Below are positions 9,287 to 17,512 of a stretch of 64,000 bases of DNA, in pieces. Numbering within the stretch: the first letter of the stretch is position 1; each line of letters starts with the position of its first letter. A program made the position numbers and the translations under genes. The notes beneath the pieces were generated by a model, which saw nothing but the letters and a program-made list of their open reading frames with translations, was not told the DNA's origin and made no database searches. This DNA comes from Desulfocucumis sp964643075. GTDB lineage: Bacteria > Bacillota > Desulfotomaculia > Desulfotomaculales > Desulfocucumaceae. The stretch is from assembly GCA_964643075.1 (NCBI GenBank), contig CAZXQO010000019.1, positions 1-64,000 of the forward strand. The letters run 5' to 3'.

Positions 9287-9361
9287 CGACACTGACAGAG
9301 ACGGGCATCAGCGGGTGGAAGAAGTTTTTTTAGCCTATGACGGCTGGGGCATGGACTGGCC
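9287..9361 (+). repeat. duplicated block, other copy at 26904-26980
   Basis: About 75 bases are nearly identical to 26904-26980. Both copies read RDGHQRVEEVF then AYDGWGMDWP in one frame. I do not recognise the protein. At 26.9 kb it lies just after the HExxH gene; here it lies after the glycosyltransferase, with the HExxH relic before that gene. Confidence 0.75.
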
Positions 9362-9504
9362 GATGTCCACCAGGAATAAGGCGGTTCCAGTATCCGGATT
9401 ATTAAGGGTGGTAAAGCGCCAGCAATGCTTATCCGCATTAATTAGACTTTTTTTAGGGTCAATGCTGAGGCAAGGGGAATGAAAATGGAATTAGGGAAGG
9501 GCAA

Positions 9505-9642
9505 ACAATAGGCAAGATTGAGGGCAAAGGCGGGACGGCTAGAGCTGCATTGAGGGAAGGATTGGACGTTGACGTGAATTGCGGAATAATAGTACTGTCC
9601 AGGGAGATCGTTATGGGACTGAAAGATGATATGAAAAACTGA
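9505..9642 (+). pseudogene. possible C-terminal relic of an Rpn/PD-(D/E)XK transposase-like protein
   Basis: The frame ending at TGA 9640-9642 reads GKIEGKGG...ALREGLDVDV...LSREIVMGLKDDM. This resembles the charged EGK-rich linker and C-terminal helix pair of Rpn-family recombination nucleases. There is no start codon and the upstream frame is closed by stops. Low-confidence assignment from recalled family pattern. Confidence 0.3.
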
Positions 9643-9801
9643 TGTTAACTATATAGTGGGCCTTTTGGTAGAGCAAGAGGGAACAGAGGATCTAAGGGCT
9701 GAAGGAGAAGGCCATGCGGGACGGGATCATATTAATATATGGCTGATTTCTGTTTTGTTACGGCATTACTCTGTGTCAATGGCTTACGCCATGCAGATGC
9801 T

Positions 9802-9851
9802 GAACAAGAAACCTCCAGCAATCCTACGGGATAGTGGAGGTTTTTTTGTTC
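9802..9851 (+). terminator. strong hairpin terminator
   Basis: GAACAAGAAACCTCCA (9802-9817) pairs with TGGAGGTTT...GTTC (9835-9851) across a 17-base loop, with a T-run inside the 3' arm. No intact gene ends directly before it, so it probably belonged to a decayed gene. The following 290 bases (9852-10144) show nothing recognisable. Confidence 0.65.
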
Positions 9852-10144
9852 AGCGGAATTGTCAGAATTGTTTCCGAATTATGTGGGGGTACGACTTCTT
9901 TCGGGAGGAAGGCCCCTCTTGGGGGCTTCCTCCCGTCGAGCATCACCGCCTGTAATCCACACCCAGCATATCGGTTTTTCAATGACGCGTTTGCCCACTG
10001 GCCCCGCGTGATAGGTTGTACCGCCTTTTGAGATGGACGAAATCCTTAATTTGGAAAACGTGCTTATTATAACAGGCTTAGACCTTAATGCAGAAACATT
10101 GTTATCGGTAGATTTTCGACTATTTTTATCCTAATTTTTTCCAC

Positions 10145-10364
10145 TCAAAGGTCAATGTGTTGTTCTTTTACCAGTAAAGCTGCATAGGCCAGAGCAGCAT
10201 CTATTCTGCAGGAGCTAAAGATGGATAACTCTTTAGAATATCCTTACGGCTCAACCCTGCTGCCAAATTATCCAGAAAAACTGAGACAGGATTCTAGTCC
10301 CTACAATACAGGCTTAACCGTGGCATATTTCAGGATCTACGGATATTTTCTTGATCAGATTCAA
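10145..10364 (-). pseudogene. DUF433 antitoxin-like gene, broken
   Basis: On the minus strand a TTG-started frame reads MNLIKKISVDPEICHG, then a TAA, then ACIVGTRI. After a frame change it reads FLDNLAAGLSRKDILKSYPSLAPAE, and after a second change IDAALAYAALLVKEQHI and TGA (10145-10147). This is the whole length of a DUF433 protein (helix-turn-helix antitoxin often paired with a PIN-like toxin), carrying one nonsense codon and two frameshifts. No toxin partner is visible. Confidence 0.65.
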
Positions 10365-10560
10365 CGTGAACACCTTCGTTTTGTTAAACCTAATAACAAA
10401 CTTAAAAGGAGAGCTAATAAACTACTCTCCCATAATAATAACAATTATTTTATCCAAATGCTATCTCACTCTACACTAATGGATTTTTTCAGATTCCTCA
10501 GCTTATCCACGTCGCTGCCCCGGGCTAGAGCCATGCGGTAGGCCGGCACAAAACCTGCAT

Positions 10561-10811
10561 TCATAGATTAATTTTTTCTTTATCGGAAAAGTTTCTTTTA
10601 AGCGCGGCTTGACGTACGTCTTTAATATACACTTCTTCAGGAGTAACATTAGCGTGCTTTATTGGATCAGTATAAATGTGCGGGATATATACTTCAATTC
10701 CTTTGTTATGACATATATTACCTATTTTCTCGTAAAAAAGCTTTAAGTTATCTATGTTTTCTCCGACAGTTAGTGCCCCTGAAATGTAGGCTAAGAAATT
10801 TTTTTAGACAA
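10561..10811 (-). pseudogene. truncated, frameshifted nucleoside 2-deoxyribosyltransferase-like gene
   Basis: After AGGGGG on the minus strand, TTG TCT and a run of seven A lead into FLAYISGALTVGENIDNLKLF and about 55 further residues (VYIPHIYTDPIKHANVTPEEVY) to TGA at 10561-10563. One extra A in the run would join the start to the frame. The conserved part resembles the N-terminal half of nucleoside deoxyribosyltransferase-like proteins; the C-terminal half with the catalytic Glu is missing. It is a double-hit relic. The 234 bases between it and the XRE gene show nothing clear. Confidence 0.5.
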
Positions 10812-11045
10812 ATTTTTTAACCCCCTTGAAAAATTATGCAATTTAGTTTTTGTATGAAAGTTCAGAAACAAGCTTTTGAGTTATAATATATCTTTTTCGA
10901 CAGTCCCTCGAAAACCCCTCTCCTTTTTGCTAACATGCTGATGGGCGTGGTTATTTGGCATTATCCATAACGGAGAAACGAGTTAGACAATTCATTGAGG
11001 TGCATCGTTCCATCGTTCAATTCAGCAGTGGGTGGAGGCAGTGTC

Positions 11046-11360
11046 TTAATCCTTTCCAATGGTTTCCAATAATCGCTGAACAAGTTCCCGCTGCTCCGGC
11101 GTTAATTTTTTGGCTGTTTCTAATAGCCGCCGGAGTACCGGATCTAGTTCCTGCTGGTCTTCAGCGAAAAAGTCAGCGAGGGTAATGCCCAGAGCATTGC
11201 AGATTATCTCTATATATGCTACATCAGCAGACCTGTTGTTGGTTTCTAATCTACTAATAACTGGCTGTGAAATATTTGTTATTTCGGCTAGTTCTTGGGT
11301 GGACAGTCCTTTAGCTTTGCGTAATTCTCGTATACGTGCACCAACATTCAAAACAGTCAC
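11046..11360 (-). CDS. XRE-family helix-turn-helix regulator
   Basis: A 104-aa DNA-binding repressor. Residues 7-62 form a Cro/CI-type domain: IRELRKAKGLSTQELAEITN, then SQPVISRLET recognition helix and ALGITLADFF. The C-terminal part (LDPVLRRLLETAKKLTPEQR) is a helical dimerisation tail. It is divergent from a small gene at 11541. Three copies of a near-palindromic 15-mer lie between them, one directly against this gene's start codon, so autorepression and control of the divergent gene are likely. Confidence 0.88.
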   Translation of the reverse strand: MTVLNVGARIRELRKAKGLSTQELAEITNISQPVISRLETNNRSADVAYIEIICNALGITLADFFAEDQQELDPVLRRLLETAKKLTPEQRELVQRLLETIGKD

Positions 11361-11362
11361 CT

Positions 11363-11493
11363 ATTCCAAAATAGAATAATAATTACTTCCTATAGTACAG
11401 TTTTGCCAGATGTAAACCAATATACAAACTGTAAGTATTCCAAAATAGAATTAAACTGCTTGATAATGGCAATTAAATATTCTAAAATAGAAT
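11363..11493. promoter_or_regulatory. three operator copies for the XRE regulator
   Basis: ATTCCAAAATAGAAT occurs at 11363-11377 and 11437-11451, and ATTCTAAAATAGAAT, a perfect palindrome around AAA, at 11479-11493. Start-to-start spacings are 74 and 42 bases, close to whole helical turns (7 and 4). The first copy begins 2 bases from the regulator's start codon and would block its ribosome site or promoter. Confidence 0.75.
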
Positions 11494-11540
11494 ATATCCA
11501 TAGGCAGAGAGAGTAGTACAGGATTGGGGAGTGGGATTAG

Positions 11541-11765
11541 GTGTCCAAACAGTATCTGAGCGATTTTCAAAGAGGCTATGATTATGCCCGGCAGCGACAT
11601 ACGGCGCTGTTGGCGGAAAAGAGCCCTCAAGATATTCTGGAACTTGCTATGGTGTTTTTTCTTTTTATAGGGGATACTGCTGAACTGGCCAAGGGTATAG
11701 GGACTTATTACCGGGAGATAGGGCTGAAGAGGAGGGACTGCTTTTGGGGGAGCAGGTCAACATAG
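11541..11765 (+). CDS. small unknown protein, likely frameshifted at its end
   Basis: A 74-aa frame starting GTG at 11541 after GGGGAGTGGG. It contains SKQYLSDFQRGYDYARQR and a helix ILELAMVFFLFIGDTAELAKG. I do not recognise the family. The last residues (FWGSRST) look out of frame: a one-base change near 11745 would continue as LGEQVNIVCEIADIYIGGVM and end at TAG 11828-11830. It is divergent from the XRE repressor with operators between, so it is probably repressed by it, as in phage or integrative-element control regions. Confidence 0.45.
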   Translation: MSKQYLSDFQRGYDYARQRHTALLAEKSPQDILELAMVFFLFIGDTAELAKGIGTYYREIGLKRRDCFWGSRST

Positions 11766-11905
11766 TCTGTGAAATAGCTGACATATACATTGGGGGCGTT
11801 ATGGTGCCGGTTGTTGAATTGTTGAATTAGCAAGAGGATAATGGAATGATTTGGAGAAAAAGTGTTAGTGTGATTTGAATTGTAGGATAATTGGGGCGTG
11901 CATAA

Positions 11906-12226
11906 ATGAAAACCATTACATATAACAAGCTTGTGAGGGATAGAATTCCGGAAATTATTGAGAGTAGCGGTAATAAGGCAATTGTTGAAAAGCTTGATAA
12001 TGAAGCCTACAAGAAATTTCTTGATGAGAAGCTAAGTGAAGAGTTACAGGAATATCTGGAGACTGATAGTGCTGATGAATTGGCTGATCTTGTTGAGGTT
12101 ATCTACTCGATACTGAAGTATAAAGGTATTGAAATAACGGATTTTCATGGCTTGCGAAAGAAAAAGGCCGAAGAACGTGGCGCTTTTGAAAATAGGCTGT
12201 TTTTGAAGGAAGTTTTTGAGAAATAG
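11906..12226 (+). CDS. MazG/PRA-PH-like nucleotide pyrophosphohydrolase
   Basis: A 106-aa all-helical protein. It opens with YNKLVRDRIPEIIE, and its metal-binding pattern is EELQEYLETDSADELADLVE: the E-x-x-E and E-x-x-D pairs of MazG-like NTP pyrophosphohydrolases. Members hydrolyse (d)NTPs, often non-canonical ones. Its stop overlaps or abuts the start of the nuclease-helicase gene, so the two are probably translated together. A nucleotide-cleaning enzyme coupled to a nuclease-helicase suggests a defence role, which is inference. Confidence 0.8.
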   Translation: MKTITYNKLVRDRIPEIIESSGNKAIVEKLDNEAYKKFLDEKLSEELQEYLETDSADELADLVEVIYSILKYKGIEITDFHGLRKKKAEERGAFENRLFLKEVFEK

Positions 12227-12239
12227 GAGTGTCCTCAGC

Positions 12240-14528
12240 TTGGAGAACAAGATCAAGTACACTGCCAGTTTGGCCAGCGTCGCGGAAGATTTGTTTGTGG
12301 AGGTTTTCTGTGATGCCTTCGGGCCGGAGAAAACACAATACCTTTCTGTACAGTATCCTTTTGTTGATATATACGGAAACAGAAGGTTTATTGATTTTGC
12401 CCTTGAGAATGAAGAGATGCGCATTGCCATTGAGATCGACGGAGAGAGATTTCATAATCCGCAGATGATTTCTGCTAATAAATACTATGATGACATGCTG
12501 AAACAAAACAGTCTGGTATACTACAACTGGAAAGTATACCGGTGGGCATACAATCAGTTAAAAAGCCAGCGTGAAAAAGTTAAGGATGAACTGGTGACCT
12601 TTGTAGGTGAAATGTCTGTATTCAGGATGTTGGATGATTACCTGCCCAAACAAAAGGGGAAAATCATTGAGTTGAAAAGCCACCAGCATTCTGCTGTAGA
12701 AAACCTGCAAAAGATGAGGGATAGCGGAGAGAGCATTGCGCTGCTTTATCATGCCACCGGTGCGGGGAAAACCGTTACAGCAGTGAGTGATGCCAGAAAT
12801 TTTGCTAAAAGAACCCTCTTTTTAGCTCACACAAGGGAACTTGTTGACCAGGCAAAAGGTACATTTGAAGATATTTGGCCGGATATCTCTGCCGGAATGT
12901 ATGTGGCTGAGCAGAAGGATACAAATGCATATGTGGTATGTGGGAGCATCCAGAGTGTAGTGCAGAATCTTGAGCAGTTCAAACCCGATGATTTTGGATA
13001 CATCATTATCGATGAATGCCACCACGGTACCGCTAATACTTATGGGAAGATACTGGGATATTTCAAACCAAAGTTTACGCTGGGGCTGACTGCAACCCCG
13101 GAAAGGACTGATGGCAAGGATCTGCTGGAGCTGTTCAGGAATGTTGCCCATAAGCTTGATCTAAAAACTGCTGTGGAAATAGGCGAATTGTCTCCCGTAC
13201 GGTGTATCCGGGTGAAAACCAATGTGGACCTTTCCAGTGTCAGAATCAACGGTGTCAAGTACCATTCACAGGATCTTGAAAGCAAGCTGTTTGTCCCTGA
13301 AAGAAACAGGATTGTTGTTGAAACCTACCTGCAATATGTAATAAACAAAAAAACCGTAGTCTTCTGTGCATCGGTAAAACATGCGGAAGAAATTGCAGAA
13401 CTTTTCAAAGGAAACGGCATAAAATGTGAAGCGGTTTCCGGAACGCAGAAAACTTCTGAAAGATCCCGGATACTTGAGAGTTATGAAAATGGAAATATTA
13501 ATGTGCTTTGTGCCTGTGATCTTCTGAATGAGGGTTGGGACAGCCCAAAAACAGAAGTGCTTTTCATGGCCAGACCCACCATGTCGAAAACTCTTTATAT
13601 GCAACAATTAGGAAGAGGAATGCGGAAATGTGATGGTATGGAATATCTGATGGTTTTTGATTTCATTGACAATGCCAATATGTTCAATACCCCTTATTCC
13701 ATTCACAGAATGTTGAATATTAAGGATTACCACCCCGGGGAGTTGGTGCTGGCCCCTCAGAAGCAGATGGAGTTTGACCGTGATTTACTGGCAAGGGGTG
13801 AAAAGCCGGAGGTGTACCTTGATTTTCCGGTGGATGTTGCAGACTATGAGCTGATCGACCTGTTCAACTGGCAGGATGAAGTCAAAGATATGATCTCACA
13901 GCTTGAGTTTGTCAGGATGGTGGATATTCAGGCCGAAACCATTGAAAGATATATACGGGAGGGAAAGATACTTCCGGATCTTGAGGTTCCCCTGGGAGAC
14001 AGGAGAAGTTTCAAGTATTTTAAAGAAGAAACAGTAAAAAATTATGCATCCCGGTTCGGTTGGGATTTGATCACCGCTGCCAATATGAAGGACAAGTTTA
14101 TGGAAATGGTCAAGACCATGGACATGAGTTTTTCCTATAAGCCGGTCCTTTTAAAAGCGATGCTTGAGCATGTGGATGAACACGGTAAAGTCAGGATTGA
14201 GGATATAGTTGATTATTTCATTGAGTTTTATTCCGTGCGGAAGGATAAAGGTCTGGCTGTCGAAAAGAAGGCCAGTATATTCTGTAAGGAAGGCTTCACG
14301 GGGAAGGATGTGGAGAGGAATATATTTGCCAATCCTTTTAAGCGGTTTGAGGATATGCGTTTTATGAGAAGATGCAGGGAGATTGAAAATGTAGAGTTTA
14401 ACAGGCATATATTTAAGAAGCTATCAAGTGAAGAAATAGACTGGGTAAGAATGCATTGTGACAGAAAGCTGGATGAATATTACAGGAGAATAGATGCGCT
14501 TGATAATTCCCAAAGTTTAGGGAAGTAA
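12240..14528 (+). CDS. nuclease-helicase of the type III restriction/SSL2-like class
   Basis: A 762-aa protein. Residues ~10-95 form a restriction-nuclease-like domain with FIDFALENEEMRIAIEIDGE (D...E-x-D pattern). The SF2 helicase core follows: Walker A HATGAGKTVTA, DECHH box, GLTATPERTDG, and in lobe 2 LLNEGWDSP and QQLGRGMRKCDG. The ~230 C-terminal residues are helical and unassigned. It should translocate on DNA with ATP and cut it, as in restriction or defence systems. TTG 12240 is chosen over TTG 12216 because TAGGAG lies 10 bases upstream. Fragments of this gene are scattered at 3464-3533 and 16294-16755, so it has been a recombination hot spot. Confidence 0.85.
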   Translation: MENKIKYTASLASVAEDLFVEVFCDAFGPEKTQYLSVQYPFVDIYGNRRFIDFALENEEMRIAIEIDGERFHNPQMISANKYYDDMLKQNSLVYYNWKVYRWAYNQLKSQREKVKDELVTFVGEMSVFRMLDDYLPKQKGKIIELKSHQHSAVENLQKMRDSGESIALLYHATGAGKTVTAVSDARNFAKRTLFLAHTRELVDQAKGTFEDIWPDISAGMYVAEQKDTNAYVVCGSIQSVVQNLEQFKPDDFGYIIIDECHHGTANTYGKILGYFKPKFTLGLTATPERTDGKDLLELFRNVAHKLDLKTAVEIGELSPVRCIRVKTNVDLSSVRINGVKYHSQDLESKLFVPERNRIVVETYLQYVINKKTVVFCASVKHAEEIAELFKGNGIKCEAVSGTQKTSERSRILESYENGNINVLCACDLLNEGWDSPKTEVLFMARPTMSKTLYMQQLGRGMRKCDGMEYLMVFDFIDNANMFNTPYSIHRMLNIKDYHPGELVLAPQKQMEFDRDLLARGEKPEVYLDFPVDVADYELIDLFNWQDEVKDMISQLEFVRMVDIQAETIERYIREGKILPDLEVPLGDRRSFKYFKEETVKNYASRFGWDLITAANMKDKFMEMVKTMDMSFSYKPVLLKAMLEHVDEHGKVRIEDIVDYFIEFYSVRKDKGLAVEKKASIFCKEGFTGKDVERNIFANPFKRFEDMRFMRRCREIENVEFNRHIFKKLSSEEIDWVRMHCDRKLDEYYRRIDALDNSQSLGK

Positions 14529-14603
14529 GGAATAACTTGGATGCTCGTTACCCATCCTGAAATATAATTTTCATCTGTGAAGGGTATTTCGGCATTTACA
14601 GAC

Positions 14604-14669
14604 CGGCTTCCAAGGTGCAAAACTACATAGAGTATTATCTCAAGCGGTATTAAGGCTTGGTCTTGCCGA
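14604..14669 (+). repeat. dispersed repeat, other copy at 36691-36758
   Basis: CGGCTTCCAAGGT and the next ~50 bases match 36691-36758 with a few differences and a short indel. One frame here reads ASKVQNYIEYYLKRY to a stop. The parent gene is not recognised. Confidence 0.6.
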
Positions 14670-14749
14670 TAGTTGCTGATAACACCACTAATAATATGAA
14701 AGCCCGGCACCTCCCGAAATATGTCGAATCAACAAAAATAACACCAGCT

Positions 14750-14998
14750 TTAATATAGGTGTCTTGATTTCGGAAAGCTGTAGACAGGGATCTGGATAAT
14801 CTTTTTATCAGCAGGGGGAGTTTTACGAAGACGGTCTAACTCTTCACATACCTCAGGTTCAAAGTATTGTTCACCACAGTTATCACACACCCAGGCGGGA
14901 ACATTTTCTATAAGGGTCAGCTCATCACCCCACCAGTTCTCGGCTGTGACAAGCTTCCTGGCTGTCTGGCCTCCGCATAGGAAGCACTTTTTAATCAT
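14750..14998 (-). CDS. YgiT/MqsA-type zinc-finger antitoxin
   Basis: An 82-aa protein with two zinc-binding pairs, CFLCGG near the N-terminus and CDNCGEQYFEPEV in the middle, the arrangement of the MqsA/YgiT zinc-ribbon. There is no C-terminal helix-turn-helix as in full MqsA. It overlaps the upstream DUF4258 gene by 8 bases, which marks it as the antitoxin half of that module. Confidence 0.82.
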   Translation of the reverse strand: MIKKCFLCGGQTARKLVTAENWWGDELTLIENVPAWVCDNCGEQYFEPEVCEELDRLRKTPPADKKIIQIPVYSFPKSRHLY

Positions 14999-15314
14999 CT
15001 TGGCAACTCCTCCCGCGTGTTTTGGGGTCCTTCCATTTTGGCGGCTCAGGAAAGTAGGCGGTCACTAAAATTAGCGTACCAGAAGGATCAAAGGCACATA
15101 CTGAGTGGATCGGCTGGCCGTCCCTGGTGTGGCCGAGCACTAGGCAGCTGTGGCCACGCTGGTCTTCCGGGTAATCTTCAATGATTTCTCCGTTAGCTAT
15201 TGCTATAACCAGATCGAAGTCTCTTATTTTACGTTGGCCTGCTCTTATCCTGGCATGGCGGCTGAGAACCCACTCACCGGTTAGTATTTTGTTCCGGATG
15301 CGCTGGATATTCAA
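14991..15314 (-). CDS. DUF4258-family toxin (RelE/MqsR-like RNase)
   Basis: A 107-aa protein with the DUF4258 pattern: LSRHARIRAGQRKI in the first helix, NGEIIEDYPEDQRGHSCLVLG, then PIHSVCAF and ILVTAYFP. These are BECR-fold RNases usually paired with a zinc-ribbon antitoxin encoded just downstream, exactly as here. The C-terminus (DPKTRGRSCQDD) extends past the usual end. The 186 bases upstream (15315-15500) show no other gene. Confidence 0.8.
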   Translation of the reverse strand: MNIQRIRNKILTGEWVLSRHARIRAGQRKIRDFDLVIAIANGEIIEDYPEDQRGHSCLVLGHTRDGQPIHSVCAFDPSGTLILVTAYFPEPPKWKDPKTRGRSCQDD

Positions 15315-15500
15315 AGTGCTGATCCTCTTTTATTATCAGATATTCTGTATATATATTTTCGTTATATAACTTAGAAATCCTTTTAGGTTCCGTTGATTAC
15401 TCTGGAAGGAGTTGCACCGGTATTGAGATAGGGTATTTTATGTTATATGATGAAGAAAATGGCTATTTATGGCAAAGTCTTGTATGATTGTCTATGATGA

Positions 15501-16361
15501 ATCAGGGGACGTGACGATGTCTATCCTGTTCGTTGGGAAGGAAAAGATGGAAAATACGGCTATTCGCCAGCTTGTGGGAACGAGTTGAAAAGAGGGGTTT
15601 GCGCTAAACCCAAAATAAAATGCGCAGATTGTGAACATAGAGATTTACTGCCGGTGACAGACCAGATAATCTATGCACATCTGGCTGGAGACCATACTAT
15701 TGGAGTATATCCTCTGCTGCCTGATGACATGTGCTGGTTTATTGCAGCTGATTTCGATAAAAAAACATGGAGAGAAGATTCCGCCGCTTTCCTTGAAACA
15801 TACGTAGAGATGGGTGTGCCTGCAGCGCTGGAAAGATCTCGCTCAGGTAACGGTGGTCATGTTTGGATATTTTTTGAACAGCCCGTTTCAGCATCACTTG
15901 TCCGAAAACTTGGTTGTGCGGTTTTAACGCACACCATGGATCGAAGGCACCAAATAGGCTTGGATTCCTATGATCGCTTTTTCCCTAACCAGGACACCCT
16001 GCCTAAAGGAGGCTTCGGCAACCTGATAGCCCTGCCTTTACAACGCCTTCCTAAAAAAAATGGTAATAGCGTTTTTCTGGATGAGAATTTTGAGCCATAT
16101 AAGGATCAATGGCAGTATTTATCCACATTAAAAAAGATGCAAACCGTGGAGGTTGAGGCGATCGTTCAAGAGGCAGCCCGTAGCGGAAATATTGTCGGTG
16201 TTCTGAAGAGCCTGACTGATGATGAATATGGGGAAGATCCCTGGACTCTTCCGCCTTCCGGAAAAAGAGCAGAAAAACTTATCACAGGCCCTTTTATGTG
16301 GGAATATGAAGGACAAGTTTATGGATATGGTCAAGACCATGGACATGAGTTTTTCCTATAA
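15501..16361 (+). pseudogene. 5'-truncated TOTE-type archaeo-eukaryotic primase fragment
   Basis: In one frame from 15501 (after TGA 15498-15500) the sequence reads DVYPVRWEGKDGKYGYSPAC and, shortly after, C-x2-C...DLLPVTDQ, GVYPLLPDD, FIAADFDKKTW, ERSRSGNGGHVWIFFE, LDSYDRFFPNQDTLPKGGFG. This is the catalytic AEP primase domain of TOTE conflict systems, with the metal-binding D-x-D (ADFD) and SGNGGHVW. No start codon precedes the conserved part; TTG 15585 falls inside the zinc-binding segment. The frame runs into duplicated helicase DNA near 16294 and ends out of frame at 16361. It is a fossil of a second defence system. Confidence 0.75.
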
Positions 16362-16755
16362 GCCGGTCCTTTTAAATGCGATGCTTGAGCATGTGGATGA
16401 AAACGGTAAAGTCCGGATTGAGGATATAGTTGATTATTTCATTGAGTTTTTTACTGCGCGGAAGGATAAAGGTCTAGCTGTCGAAAAGAAGACCAGTATA
16501 TTCTGTAAGGAAGGCTTCACGGGGAAGGATGTGGAGAGGAATATATTTGCCAATCCTTTTAAGCGGTTTGAGGATATGCGTTTTATGAGAAGATGCAGGG
16601 AGATTGAAAATGTAGAGTTTAACAGGCATATATTTAAGAAGCTATCAAGTGAAGAAATAGACTGGGTAAGAATGCATTGTGACAGAAAGCTGGATGAATA
16701 CTATAAAAGAATAGATGTGATTAGCAAACCCTATAATATGGTAAGCAAGGAATAA
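16294..16755 (+). pseudogene. duplicated C-terminus of the nuclease-helicase
   Basis: The sequence from AATATGAAGGACAAG (16294) onward repeats 14080-14528 at about 95 percent identity by eye. It encodes the last ~148 residues of the helicase (KPVLLNAMLEHVDENGKVRI, FCKEGFTGKDVERNIFANPF, and so on) in a frame different from the primase frame that enters it. The C-termini diverge (VISKPYNMVSKE here). An ATG at 16219 in the primase region opens the frame, but this is chance. It arose by illegitimate or homologous recombination joining primase and helicase genes. Confidence 0.85.
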
Positions 16756-16796
16756 ACCAGTAAAGCCATTTCGGTAGTATCGAAGGATGTGATAAA

Positions 16797-17129
16797 ATGT
16801 ATAGCACTGGACAACAGGTTGCAGAAGTAATTAAAAAATTTAAAGAAACCCTTACCAAACAGGGAATTAATATTGATAAGATCATATTGTTTGGTTCTTA
16901 CGCCAAGGGTACTGCCGGAAAATATAGCGACATTGATTTAGTAGTAATCTCAAAGGATTTTGCAGTCTTGGGATTTAAACAGCGCTGCGAGGTTTTGGGT
17001 CGTGCCATAGCTGAGATCATGGAACCGATAGAACCGCTAGCCTATACCCCTGAAGAATTTGAAAGCATTCCTCTAAACAGTATGCTTAACAATGTTATAA
17101 ATGATAATCAAAATGTGGTATATTTATGA
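16797..17129 (+). CDS. MNT-type minimal nucleotidyltransferase
   Basis: A 110-aa protein with FGSYAKGTAGKYSDIDLVV: the GS turn and D-x-D metal pair of DNA polymerase beta-like minimal nucleotidyltransferases. Such proteins are typically antitoxins of HEPN toxins. The C-terminal half has EPIEPLAYTPEEFES. No HEPN partner is seen; it lies between helicase debris and a terminator. It is distinct in sequence from the MNT gene at 1176-1505. Confidence 0.78.
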   Translation: MYSTGQQVAEVIKKFKETLTKQGINIDKIILFGSYAKGTAGKYSDIDLVVISKDFAVLGFKQRCEVLGRAIAEIMEPIEPLAYTPEEFESIPLNSMLNNVINDNQNVVYL

Positions 17130-17139
17130 TTACAACAAT

Positions 17140-17168
17140 AATAAGGCGGCAATTTAGCCGCCTTATTA
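17140..17168 (+). terminator. rho-independent terminator after the MNT gene
   Basis: Perfect stem AATAAGGCGGC / GCCGCCTTATT with a 6-base loop, 10 bases after the stop codon. Confidence 0.85.
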
Positions 17169-17271
17169 TTTCACACCTGATTCGTGGCTATGTTCATGCT
17201 CGTTAAAAATACCTGCCACATTGCAAATAGCCTTCATTTGTTTTAACCTATATAAAATAAGCCGTTCTCTG

Positions 17272-17308
17272 AAACCGCTCCTGCATTAAGTGTACGGGCG
17301 GTTTTTTT
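17272..17308 (+). terminator. terminator hairpin upstream of the rtcB relic
   Basis: AAACCGC and GCGGTTT with a 7-T run. This hairpin and the following DNA are duplicated at 28019 upstream of the intact rtcB, so it is part of the duplicated segment. Confidence 0.6.
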
Positions 17309-17512
17309 CTTGCTAATTCCCAGGAAAATCTGTCCCCCAGCCAAAATTCCCGAACCAGCGCTAAATTGCACGGCCACTGGCAAGAGAAAAAGCATGATGA
17401 ATTTTTTTTCTAAATAATTATGATGGTTAACGGCAAAATTTTCAAATTGCATATTGTATACAAGTCAGATATGTGTTACCCTACTTCTGGATTTATTACT
17501 GAGTGGAGAATT

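Noticed and set aside
10221..10541. 106-aa plus-strand frame
   Set aside because: No family resemblance; the opposite strand carries a recognisable broken DUF433 gene over the same DNA.
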